A stretch of DNA of 8,368 nt from Pseudomonadota bacterium (lineage in GTDB: Bacteria > Pseudomonadota > Alphaproteobacteria > Acetobacterales > Acetobacteraceae): the NCBI GenBank assembly GCA_023424475.1, contig JAFADX010000345.1, positions 1-8,368 of the forward strand. The letters run 5' to 3'. The notes beneath the pieces were generated by a model. It worked only from the letters and a program-made list of their open reading frames with translations, searched no databases and was not told the DNA's origin. The position numbers were made by a program, and so were the translations under genes. Of the stretch, positions 1-7,437 are shown in pieces; the first letter of the stretch is position 1; every line of letters begins with the position of its first letter.

Positions 1-1
1 C

Positions 2-214
2 TTCGACGGCCTCTGGCTCGAGGCGCCGCTGCCGGTGCTCCGCGCGCGCCTGGCGGGGCGGCGCGGCGATGCGTCGGATGCCGACGAGGCCGTGCTGCTC
101 CGCGCCGCCGCCGTCGACCCGGGGCCGCTCGCCTGGCATCGCATCGCCGCCGATGACGGCGCGCGCGCGGCCTCGCTTGCAGCACTTGGCATGGACCGCG
201 ATTCCATGTGCTAG
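2..214 (+). CDS. C-terminal end of a probable bifunctional aminoglycoside phosphotransferase/AAA-type ATP-binding protein (partial, 5' end outside window)
   Basis: The frame is open from the window edge and ends at TAG (212-214), giving the last 70 residues. The piece begins FDGLWLEAPLPVLRARLAGR, followed by RGDASDADEAVL and then DPGPLAWHRIAA. This pattern (GLWL-x-AP-x-x-V-L-x-x-R, then R-x-GDASDA, then W-H-R-I) is what I know from the C-terminal kinase/ATPase half of proteins that fuse an APH-like domain to a P-loop ATPase (COG2187 + COG0645). In that half the visible part would be the LID and final helix region after the P-loop; the Walker A lies outside the window. The natural substrate of this family is not established. 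It ends 51 nt before the universal stress protein gene on the same strand, so the two may be co-transcribed. The family call rests on recall of a short segment; another P-loop kinase is the main alternative. Confidence 0.62.
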   Translation, partial: FDGLWLEAPLPVLRARLAGRRGDASDADEAVLLRAAAVDPGPLAWHRIAADDGARAASLAALGMDRDSMC

Positions 215-265
215 TGTTTCGCATGCGCCCCGCCCAGGACGCAGCGAGGAAGGGAGCTTCGAACC

Positions 266-1144
266 ATGGCCTATCGTCGGCTGCTGCTGCCGCTGACCGG
301 AACCGCCGCCGGCGAGGCGGCCCTCGCGACTGCGCTGATCACCGCGCGGGCCTGGGGCGCGCATGTCCATTGCCTGCACGTCCGGGTCGACGCGCGCGAC
401 GTCGCGCCGCTCGCCGGCGAGGGTCTTTCGGGCGCCATGATCGAGGAGATGATGGCCGCGACGGAGCGCGAGAGCGGCGAGCGCGCCGAACGGGTGCGCG
501 CGCTGTTCGAGAGGTTCACCTCCGGCCTCGGCGGCGTGACGCTCGCCGACAATCCCGACACCGCCGCGAAGTCCGGCGGGCCGACGCTCTCCTTCGAATC
601 CATCGCCGGGCGCGAGGAGGACATCGTCGCCCAGCAGTCTCGCCTCTACGACATGGCCGTGGTGCCGCACCCGGAGGCGGGCGAGGACGTCTCCTCCTCG
701 GATGCGCTGCACGCGATCCTGTTCGATTCCGGCCGGCCGGTGCTGATCGCCCCGCGCAACGCGCCGGCCGACATCGGCATCCGCGCCTGCGTCGCCTGGA
801 ACGGCACCGCCGAGAGCGCGGCCGCGGTCGCCGCCGCCCTGCCCTGGCTGCACAAGGCGTCCGCGGTGCGCATCCTCTGCGCCGACGAATACCAGCGCCG
901 CGGCCCCCGGGCCGAAGGCATCCAGGCCTATCTCCGCTGGCATTCGATCCAGGCGGAGATCATGCCGTTCAAGCCGACCACGCGGGAAGTGGGCGCCGGG
1001 CTGCTCGGGGCGGTGCGGGACTTCGGGGCGGACCTGCTCTGCATGGGCGCCTATTCGCATTCCCGCCTGCGCCAGCTGATCCTCGGCGGCGTGACGCGCC
1101 ACGTGCTCGAGAACGCCGAGATCCCGGTCCTGATGTGCCGCTGA
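266..1144 (+). CDS. Universal stress protein, tandem UspA-domain type
   Basis: This 292-residue cytoplasmic protein is about twice the length of a single UspA domain. Residues 1-163 form the first, more degenerate copy: it opens with YRRLLLPLTG and closes with RPVLIAPRN. Residues about 171-292 form the second copy: IRACVAWNG at the start, then GADLLCMGAYSHSRLR and IPVLMCR at the end. Such proteins bind ATP or act as stress signalling or protective factors; the partner is unknown. The nucleotide-loop motif G-x2-G-x9-G-(S/T) is present but modified: Gly261, Ser264 in place of the second Gly, then Gly274-Gly275. ATP binding is therefore likely but not certain. An AGGAAGGGA ribosome site at 247-255 supports the ATG at 266. 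It follows the APH/ATPase gene by 51 nt and is convergent with the lipoprotein gene. No signal peptide or membrane segment is visible. Confidence 0.9.
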   Translation: MAYRRLLLPLTGTAAGEAALATALITARAWGAHVHCLHVRVDARDVAPLAGEGLSGAMIEEMMAATERESGERAERVRALFERFTSGLGGVTLADNPDTAAKSGGPTLSFESIAGREEDIVAQQSRLYDMAVVPHPEAGEDVSSSDALHAILFDSGRPVLIAPRNAPADIGIRACVAWNGTAESAAAVAAALPWLHKASAVRILCADEYQRRGPRAEGIQAYLRWHSIQAEIMPFKPTTREVGAGLLGAVRDFGADLLCMGAYSHSRLRQLILGGVTRHVLENAEIPVLMCR

Positions 1145-1145
1145 A

Positions 1146-1176
1146 GGCGCGGGCCGGGCAGCCGGCCTGCCGCGCC
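1146..1176 (+). terminator. GC-rich hairpin just after the universal stress protein stop
   Basis: The arms GGCGCGG (1146-1152) and CCGCGCC (1170-1176) enclose a second stem, GCCGG (1153-1157) with CCGGC (1162-1166). The loop is GCAG, and there is a three-base bulge (1167-1169). It starts two bases after the TGA. No T-run follows, so if it ends transcription it is not a classical intrinsic terminator; it could also protect the mRNA 3' end. Confidence 0.5.
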
Positions 1177-1185
1177 CGCGTGCCG

Positions 1186-1216
1186 ATCCGCCTTCCCGCG
1201 CCGGCGCGGTGCGGAT
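1186..1216 (-). terminator. GC-rich hairpin just after the OmpA-like lipoprotein stop
   Basis: The outer arms ATCCGC (1186-1191) and GCGGAT (1211-1216) flank a perfect 14-nt palindrome (1196-1209, CCGCGCCGGCGCGG). It lies three bases beyond the lipoprotein stop codon when read on the minus strand. There is no T-run. Together with the hairpin at 1146-1176 it occupies the whole convergent gap, which fits a back-to-back terminator role. Confidence 0.45.
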
Positions 1217-1219
1217 GCC

Positions 1220-1753
1220 TCAGTTCCCCGGTCCGACCAGCGTGACCTCGATGCGCCGGTTGCGCGCCCGACCCTCGGGCGTCGCGTTGGACGCGACCGG
1301 GTTCGCCTCGCCGCGGCCATCGGCGGAGATCAGGTTCGGCGGCGCGCCCTCGCGGATCAGCGCGTCGGCCACCGCGTCGGCGCGGCGCGACGACAGGTCA
1401 AGGTTGGAGGCGATGCCCATCCGGCGCAGCTCGGGCCCGACCGGCGCGGTGTCGGTGTAGCCCTCCACGATCACGCGGGTCCGGGTCAGGCCCTGCAGGG
1501 TCGGCACCATCTTGCGCAGCGCGGCGCGGGCCTGTTCGTCGATCCGGTAGCCGCCGGAGGGGAACAGGATCCGGTCGGTCATGGTCACCCGCAGCCGGCC
1601 CTCGAGCATCCGGATCTCGGCCTCGTCCGCCGTGTAGCGCTCCTGGAGCTGCCGGTAGGCGCGCTCGAGCTCCTCGTAGCGCTCCATCGAGACGCAGCCG
1701 AAGAGGCCGAGCGCGGCCGGTGCCGCAGCGAGTTTCAGGAAGGTGCGACGCAT
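1220..1753 (-). CDS. OmpA/Pal-like peptidoglycan-binding outer-membrane lipoprotein
   Basis: The predicted 177-residue protein tethers the outer membrane or periplasmic face to peptidoglycan. With the start at 1753 it begins with the signal MRRTFLKLAAAPAALGLFGC. The lipobox LFGC puts the lipidated Cys at residue 20, and RRTFLK resembles a twin-arginine export motif. Residues about 23-57 are charged and heptad-like, a likely coiled-coil stalk. The OmpA C-terminal domain follows: ILFPSGGYRID, VEGYTDTAPVG (Asp101 in the peptidoglycan-binding position), LDLSSRRADAVADAL and RNRRIEV. An in-frame ATG at 1768 would add only MGTPA. I prefer 1753 because the signal then starts cleanly and a GGGG lies 9 nt upstream, but the choice is not certain. 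The gene is divergent from pirin and convergent with the stress protein gene. Its length suits a short Pal- or YiaD-like lipoprotein rather than a beta-barrel OmpA. Confidence 0.9.
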   Translation of the reverse strand: MRRTFLKLAAAPAALGLFGCVSMERYEELERAYRQLQERYTADEAEIRMLEGRLRVTMTDRILFPSGGYRIDEQARAALRKMVPTLQGLTRTRVIVEGYTDTAPVGPELRRMGIASNLDLSSRRADAVADALIREGAPPNLISADGRGEANPVASNATPEGRARNRRIEVTLVGPGN

Positions 1754-1881
1754 AGCCGGTGTCCCCATGCCTGGCGCCCCGATGGCGCCGGTCGCCGCCG
1801 ATCCTGGCCCATGCCGCCAGCGCAGGCATCAGCGGAACGCGATCCGTTTTCGGCAGGACGAAGGCCCGGCGGCGCCATCAC

Positions 1882-1898
1882 CGCGGTCAATGACCGCG
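1882..1898. promoter_or_regulatory. 17-nt perfect inverted repeat in the divergent lipoprotein/pirin intergenic region
   Basis: CGCGGTCA (1882-1889) and TGACCGCG (1891-1898) mirror each other around A1890. The site lies 129 nt upstream of the lipoprotein start and 93 nt upstream of the pirin start, in a region with no supported gene. Such dyads are typical operators for dimeric regulators (LysR, TetR, GntR and others). I cannot name the regulator, and a purely structural hairpin is possible. I see no convincing -35/-10 pair for either gene. Confidence 0.35.
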
Positions 1899-1957
1899 AT
1901 GCGGCGGATTGCGTGGCGCCGGCCCTCCGCGGCGCCTATCTGCGGTCCCGACAGCAT

Positions 1958-1974
1958 GGGGCGCCCGGCGCCCC
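1958..1974 (+). promoter_or_regulatory. GC-only hairpin directly upstream of the pirin ribosome-binding site
   Basis: GGGGCGCC (1958-1965) and GGCGCCCC (1967-1974) pair around C1966; as RNA this gives a 7-bp stem with a three-base loop. It ends five bases before the GGAGAA ribosome site (1980-1985). If transcribed it would be a strong 5'-leader structure that could influence translation or transcript stability. A regulatory role is inference only. Confidence 0.3.
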
Positions 1975-1990
1975 GCATCGGAGAACGACC

Positions 1991-2701
1991 ATGATCGAAG
2001 TCCGCCCCTTCTCGAGCCTCGGCAAGGCCCGTCACGGCTGGCTCAACGCCAACCACCACTTCTCCTTCGCCAACTACATGGATCCGCAGCGCATGGCCTG
2101 GGGCCGGCTGCGCGTCTGGAACGACGACGAGATCGCCGCCGGCACCGGCTTCGACCCGCATCCGCACCGCGACATGGAGATCATCACCTATGTCCGCGAG
2201 GGGGCCATCACCCACAAGGACAGCATGGGCAACGAAGGCCGCACCGAGGCGGGCGACGTCCAGGTGATGAGCGCGGGCACCGGCGTCGTGCATGCCGAGT
2301 ACAACCTCGAACCCGGGAAGACGACACTGTTCCAGATCTGGATCATGCCCGACCGGCGGGGCGTGAAGCCCTCCTGGGGTGCGAAGAAGTTCCCCAGGGA
2401 GAAGCGCGAGGCCGGCTTCGAGGTCCTCGCCTCGGGCCGCGCCCAGGATGCCGGCGACGGCGCGCTGCCCATCAACGTCGACGGCGCGGTCCTCGCGACC
2501 ACGATGAAGAAGGGCCAGACGCTGGTGCAGCCGCTCGGCGAGGGCCGCGCCGCCTACATCGTGCCCGCGCGCGGGGCGGTGACGGTGAACGGCTCCGCCG
2601 CCGCGGCACGCGACGGCATCGCCATCCGCGACGAGCGGGAGATCGCCATCACCGCGACCGAGGACGCGGAGCTTGTGATGGTCGAGGTGGCGGCGGACTG
2701 A
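1991..2701 (+). CDS. Pirin-family cupin protein (YhhW-like, quercetin 2,3-dioxygenase-type)
   Basis: This 236-residue cytoplasmic bicupin is the usual length for short bacterial pirins. The N-terminal cupin carries the metal site: FDPHPHRDMEIITYV gives His57 and His59, and GVVHAEYN gives His101 and Glu103. These are the same ligand types and numbering as in E. coli YhhW. FSFANYMDP (residues 24-32) and FQIWIMPDRRGVKPSW (114-129) are also characteristic. The C-terminal half (about 140-236) is the metal-free cupin repeat. Relatives oxidise flavonols such as quercetin in vitro, or act as redox-sensing partners of transcription factors or enzymes; the physiological role is usually unknown. The ATG at 1991 is preferred because GGAGAA (1980-1985) precedes it by five bases and homology starts at MIEVRPF. 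The same frame extends upstream to 1811, but that stretch looks non-coding. The gene is divergent from the lipoprotein. Confidence 0.95.
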   Translation: MIEVRPFSSLGKARHGWLNANHHFSFANYMDPQRMAWGRLRVWNDDEIAAGTGFDPHPHRDMEIITYVREGAITHKDSMGNEGRTEAGDVQVMSAGTGVVHAEYNLEPGKTTLFQIWIMPDRRGVKPSWGAKKFPREKREAGFEVLASGRAQDAGDGALPINVDGAVLATTMKKGQTLVQPLGEGRAAYIVPARGAVTVNGSAAAARDGIAIRDEREIAITATEDAELVMVEVAAD

Positions 2702-2735
2702 TCCGCCTGTCACATGCTTGTCGTTGAAGTGGCGC

Positions 2736-2763
2736 GCCGGCGCGGCGAAGGTGCCGCGCCGGC
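2736..2763 (+). terminator. 11-bp perfect hairpin between pirin and the decarboxylase gene
   Basis: GCCGGCGCGGC (2736-2746) pairs with GCCGCGCCGGC (2753-2763) across the six-base loop GAAGGT. It lies 35 nt after the pirin stop and 24 nt before the decarboxylase start. No T-run follows. It may end pirin transcripts or act as a leader structure of the decarboxylase mRNA; the sequence alone does not decide. Confidence 0.45.
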
Positions 2764-2787
2764 CGCTCCGCCGGCACCATCCGGGGG

Positions 2788-5133
2788 ATGCCGATGGAAT
2801 ACGCCCGCCGCTTCAAGTTCCTGCTCTGCGCCCCGCCCTTCGACGAAGCCGGCGGCCTCGAGGGCGAACGGCTCGCCCAGATCGTGCGGGAGATCGAGCA
2901 GGACGGCTACCAGGTCCTCCGCGCACGGCGCGACGACGATGCCGAACTGGTGATCCGCACCGACGCCGCGGTCGGGTGCATGATCGTGGACTGGGGCAAG
3001 AAGGGGCTGGCGGGCAAGTCGGCGCCGCTGATCTCGCTGGCACGCAGGCGCGGCCTCGACCTGCCGGTGATCGTGCTGGTCCGCCGCCACCGGCTGGAGG
3101 AGATCCCGGTCGAGGTGCTCGACGACGTCGACGGCTTCGTCTTCCTGGCCGAGGAGACGCCGGACTTCATCGCCAAGAACCTCGTCTCCCGCCTCCGGCA
3201 ATATGCCGAGAGCCTCAGGACACCCTTCTTCGGCGCGCTGGTGGACTATGCCGAGCAGGGCAACATGCTCTGGACCTGCCCGGGCCACAACGGCGGCGTC
3301 TTCTACCGCCGCAGCCCGATCGGGCGGATCTTCGTCGAGCATCTCGGCGAGGCGGTGTTCCGAGACGACCTCGACAACTCGGTGCTGCAGCTCGGCGACC
3401 TGCTGACGCATGAGGGGCCGGCGGCGGCGGCCGAGCGCGCCGCGGCCGAGATCTTCGGCGCCGAGCGCACCTATTTCGTGCTCAACGGCACCTCGACCTC
3501 CAACAAGGTCGTGCTTTCCGCCCTGCTGGCGGAGGACGACCTGGTGCTGTTCGACCGCAACAACCACAAGGCCGCGCACCACGGCGCGCTCTTCCTCGGC
3601 CAGGCGATCCCGATCTATCTTGAGACCGACCGCAACCTCTTCGGCCTGATCGGCCCGATCTGCCCCGAGGCGCTGGACGAGGCGGCGATCCGCCAGGCGA
3701 TCCGCGACAATCCCCTGGTGGCGGACAAGTCCCGCGCCGACCTGCCCCGCCCCTTCCGCGCCGCCGTGATCGAGCAGTGCACCTATGACGGCACCATCCT
3801 CTCGGCCGAACAGGTCGTCGCGCGGATCGGCCATCTCTGCGACTACATCCTCTTCGACGAGGCCTGGGCGGGCTTCATGAAGTTCCATCCGCTGTTCCGC
3901 GGCCGCTTCGGCATGGGCCTTGCGGGGCTCGGCCCGGACAGCCCGGGCATCATCGTCACGCAGAGCACGCACAAGCAGCTCGCCTCCTTCAGCCAGGCGA
4001 GCCAGATCCACGTGAAGGACAGCCACCTCGGCGAGCAGCGGCGGCGTGTCGAGCACCGCCGCTTCAACGAGTTCTTCCTGCTGCATGCCTCGACCAGCCC
4101 CTTCTATCCGCTCTTCGCCTCGCTCGACGTCGGCGCGCAGATGATGAAGGGGCGCTCGGGCGAGGTGCTGTGGGACGACACCGTCCGCCTGGGGATCGAG
4201 CTGCGCAAGAAGATGCGCATGACGGCGCGGGAGTTCGCCGCCTCCGGGAGCGGCGCGGACCGCCGGTGGTTCTTCGACCCCTTCGTGCCGGACCGCGTCC
4301 CGCTCGACGGCGCCTGCGTCGCCTGGGAGGACGTGCCGACCGACCGCCTCGCGGCCGATCCCGCCCTGTGGGAGATGCGCGAGGGCGAGGCCTGGCACGG
4401 CTTCCGCCACGTCGCACCCGGCTGGACGATGACGGACCCGAACAAGCTGACCGTGCTGACGCCCGGCTTCGACCGCCACGCCGGCACCTATGCCGGTCAC
4501 GGCATCCCGGCGCCGGTCGTCGCCGAATACCTGCGCCAGAACCGCATCGTCTGCGAGAAGAACGACCTCAACAGCCTGCTCTTCCTGATGACGCCGGGGG
4601 TGGAGAGCAGCAAGGCCGGAACGCTGCTCTCCCACCTCGTCTCCTTCAAGATCCTGCACGATGCCAACGCGCCGCTGGAGGACGTCATGCCGGACTTCGT
4701 CGCCCGCCGCCGCGCGCGCTACGCGGGCGTGAGGCTGCGGGACCTGTGCGCAGCGATGCACGCGCTCCATCGCGCGGCGGGCATCTCCGCGTTGCAGGGC
4801 GCGCAGTTCCAGGCCCGCCATTTGCCCGAGATCGCGATGCCGCCGCACGAGGCGGTGCGCATGCTGGCACGCAACCGGGTGGACTACCTGCCGCTCGATG
4901 CCCTCGAAGGCCGCGTCGCCACGACGCTGTGGGTGGTCTATCCGCCGGGCATCGCGACCGTCGTGCCGGGGGAACGCCTGACCGGGAGGTCCCGCCCGAT
5001 GATCGACTACCTGCGCGCCTTCGAACGCGCGGCCAACGTGTTCCCCGGCTTCGAGAGCGAGGTGCAGGGCCTCTACCGCGAGACGCAGCCCGACGGCACC
5101 ATGCGCTTCCATACCTACGTGGTGCAGGAATAG
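2788..5133 (+). CDS. Ornithine/lysine/arginine decarboxylase, PLP-dependent, most like ornithine decarboxylase
   Basis: This 781-residue cytoplasmic enzyme should remove CO2 from a basic amino acid, most likely ornithine to putrescine. Domains in order: an N-terminal receiver-like wing (about 10-140), the PLP core of the aspartate-aminotransferase fold (about 145-460), and the C-terminal domain. Core motifs visible are TCPGHNGG (163-170), NGTSTSNK (233-240), DRNNHK (256-261), FDEAW with Asp357 for the PLP ring nitrogen, and STHKQ with Lys396 as the Schiff-base lysine. DRNNHK, HLCDYILFDEAW, FSQASQIHVKD and DLNSLLFL match my memory of SpeC/SpeF better than AdiA or CadA. The tail (SRPMIDYLRAFERAANVFPGFE) is more AdiA/CadA-like, so substrate is not settled. 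It is somewhat longer than the E. coli enzymes. The third codon, ATG at 2794, has better spacing from GGGGG (2783-2787) and is an alternative start. The reductase gene follows after 29 nt. No amino acid/polyamine antiporter is adjacent. Confidence 0.93.
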   Translation: MPMEYARRFKFLLCAPPFDEAGGLEGERLAQIVREIEQDGYQVLRARRDDDAELVIRTDAAVGCMIVDWGKKGLAGKSAPLISLARRRGLDLPVIVLVRRHRLEEIPVEVLDDVDGFVFLAEETPDFIAKNLVSRLRQYAESLRTPFFGALVDYAEQGNMLWTCPGHNGGVFYRRSPIGRIFVEHLGEAVFRDDLDNSVLQLGDLLTHEGPAAAAERAAAEIFGAERTYFVLNGTSTSNKVVLSALLAEDDLVLFDRNNHKAAHHGALFLGQAIPIYLETDRNLFGLIGPICPEALDEAAIRQAIRDNPLVADKSRADLPRPFRAAVIEQCTYDGTILSAEQVVARIGHLCDYILFDEAWAGFMKFHPLFRGRFGMGLAGLGPDSPGIIVTQSTHKQLASFSQASQIHVKDSHLGEQRRRVEHRRFNEFFLLHASTSPFYPLFASLDVGAQMMKGRSGEVLWDDTVRLGIELRKKMRMTAREFAASGSGADRRWFFDPFVPDRVPLDGACVAWEDVPTDRLAADPALWEMREGEAWHGFRHVAPGWTMTDPNKLTVLTPGFDRHAGTYAGHGIPAPVVAEYLRQNRIVCEKNDLNSLLFLMTPGVESSKAGTLLSHLVSFKILHDANAPLEDVMPDFVARRRARYAGVRLRDLCAAMHALHRAAGISALQGAQFQARHLPEIAMPPHEAVRMLARNRVDYLPLDALEGRVATTLWVVYPPGIATVVPGERLTGRSRPMIDYLRAFERAANVFPGFESEVQGLYRETQPDGTMRFHTYVVQE

Positions 5134-5149
5134 CCTCGCCGCGGAACCT

Positions 5150-5156
5150 GGAGGAA
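5150..5156 (+). promoter_or_regulatory. Strong ribosome-binding site fixing the aldo/keto reductase start
   Basis: GGAGGAA lies six to eight bases before the ATG at 5163, in the 29-nt gap after the decarboxylase stop. It decides the start against the same frame, which stays open far upstream through the decarboxylase gene (to about 4170) without any coding meaning. Confidence 0.75.
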
Positions 5157-5162
5157 AGTGCC

Positions 5163-5987
5163 ATGCCACGACTGCCTGACGGAACCGAGATGCCCGCGCT
5201 CGGCCAGGGCACCTGGCACATGGGCGACATCGCCTCGCAGCGCCGGCAGGAGGTCGATGCGCTGCGGCTCGGCCTCGACCTCGGCATGGCGCTGATCGAC
5301 ACCGCCGAGATGTATGCCGAGGGCGGCGCCGAGGAGGTGGTGGGCGAGGCCGTCGAAGGGCGGCGCGACGGCGTCTTCATCGTCTCCAAGGTCTATCCGC
5401 ACAATGCCTCCCGCCGCGGCGCGGTCGCCGCCTGCGAGCGCAGCCTGAAGCGGATGCGCATCGAGACCATCGACCTCTACCTGCTGCACTGGCGGGGCTC
5501 GCATCCGCTCTCCGAGACGGTGGAGGCCTTCGAGGCGCTGCGCCGCGCCGGCAAGATCCGGCACTGGGGCGTGTCCAACTGCGACGTGGGCGACCTCGAG
5601 GAGCTGGGGGCGGCGCTCGCGGACTGCGCGACGGACCAGGTGCTCTACAGCCTCGAGCATCGCGGGGTGGAGTTCGACCTGCTGCCCTTCTGCGCCCGGC
5701 GGAAGATGCCGGTGATGGCCTATTCGCCGGTCGGCCAGGGCGGGCGGATGCTGCGCCACCGCGCGCTGGCCGAGGTCGCCGCCCGGCACGGGGTCAGCGC
5801 GGCGCAGGCCGCCATCGCCTGGACGCTGCGCGACCCCGGCATCGTCAGCATCCCCAAGGCGGCGGACCCGGAGCATGTCCGGCAGAACGCGGCGGCGCGG
5901 GAGATCGCGCTGACTGGGGAGGACCTGGCCACCCTCGACGCCGGCTTCCCGCCGCCGGCGCGCAAGCGCAGCCTCGCCATGCTCTGA
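5163..5987 (+). CDS. yeaE: Aldo/keto reductase, YeaE-like (methylglyoxal reductase type)
   Basis: This 274-residue NAD(P)H-dependent cytoplasmic reductase has a TIM-barrel fold. The full catalytic tetrad is visible: Asp46 and Tyr51 in DTAEMYAEGGAEEVVGEA, Lys76 in VSKVYP, and His109 in YLLHW. YSPVGQGG (187-194) and SIPKA with Lys232, Arg240 and Asn242 form the cofactor-binding end. The N-terminal PALGQGTWHMGD, the SQRRQEVDALR helix and LEHRGVEFDLLPFC follow E. coli YeaE closely from memory. YeaE reduces methylglyoxal and other aldehydes with NADPH, so detoxification of reactive aldehydes is the likely role; the true substrate here is unknown. It follows the decarboxylase by 29 nt with its own strong ribosome site, so the two probably share a transcript. 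It ends 36 nt before the stop of the convergent TRAP permease. The symbol is assigned by resemblance, not proven orthology. Confidence 0.93.
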   Translation: MPRLPDGTEMPALGQGTWHMGDIASQRRQEVDALRLGLDLGMALIDTAEMYAEGGAEEVVGEAVEGRRDGVFIVSKVYPHNASRRGAVAACERSLKRMRIETIDLYLLHWRGSHPLSETVEAFEALRRAGKIRHWGVSNCDVGDLEELGAALADCATDQVLYSLEHRGVEFDLLPFCARRKMPVMAYSPVGQGGRMLRHRALAEVAARHGVSAAQAAIAWTLRDPGIVSIPKAADPEHVRQNAAAREIALTGEDLATLDAGFPPPARKRSLAML

Positions 5988-5989
5988 CG

Positions 5990-6015
5990 CGGGCCGGGCC
6001 GCGGCGCCCGGCCCG
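5990..6015. terminator. Probable bidirectional terminator hairpin between the reductase and dctM
   Basis: CGGGCCGGGC (5990-5999) pairs perfectly over 10 bp with GCCCGGCCCG (6006-6015) around a six-base loop. It fills the 36-nt gap between two converging stop codons (5985-5987 and 6024-6026). Neither side has a clear T-run. Position and stem strength argue for a shared terminator or 3'-end stabiliser. Confidence 0.6.
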
Positions 6016-6023
6016 GCTTCGGC

Positions 6024-7433
<1,410 letters not shown>

Positions 7434-7437
7434 CGGG

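Noticed and set aside
208..1245. A 345-codon plus-strand frame overlapping the universal stress protein gene
   Set aside because: Arg/Ala/Gly-rich low-complexity product in a different frame from a clear USP with a good ribosome site.
1811..1990. Upstream in-frame extension of the pirin gene
   Set aside because: Pirin homology starts at MIEVRPF, a ribosome site precedes 1991, and the extension crosses the palindrome and hairpin of the intergenic region.
4170..5162. Upstream in-frame extension of the aldo/keto reductase into the decarboxylase gene
   Set aside because: Similarity begins exactly at the ATG at 5163 with a strong GGAGG; the extension is Arg/Pro-rich out-of-frame readout of the decarboxylase.
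2710..5169. An 819-codon open frame on the minus strand opposite the decarboxylase gene
   Set aside because: It mirrors a strongly supported PLP enzyme, its product is His/Arg/Ala-rich with no recognisable domain, and long antisense frames are expected in DNA with such third-position G/C bias.
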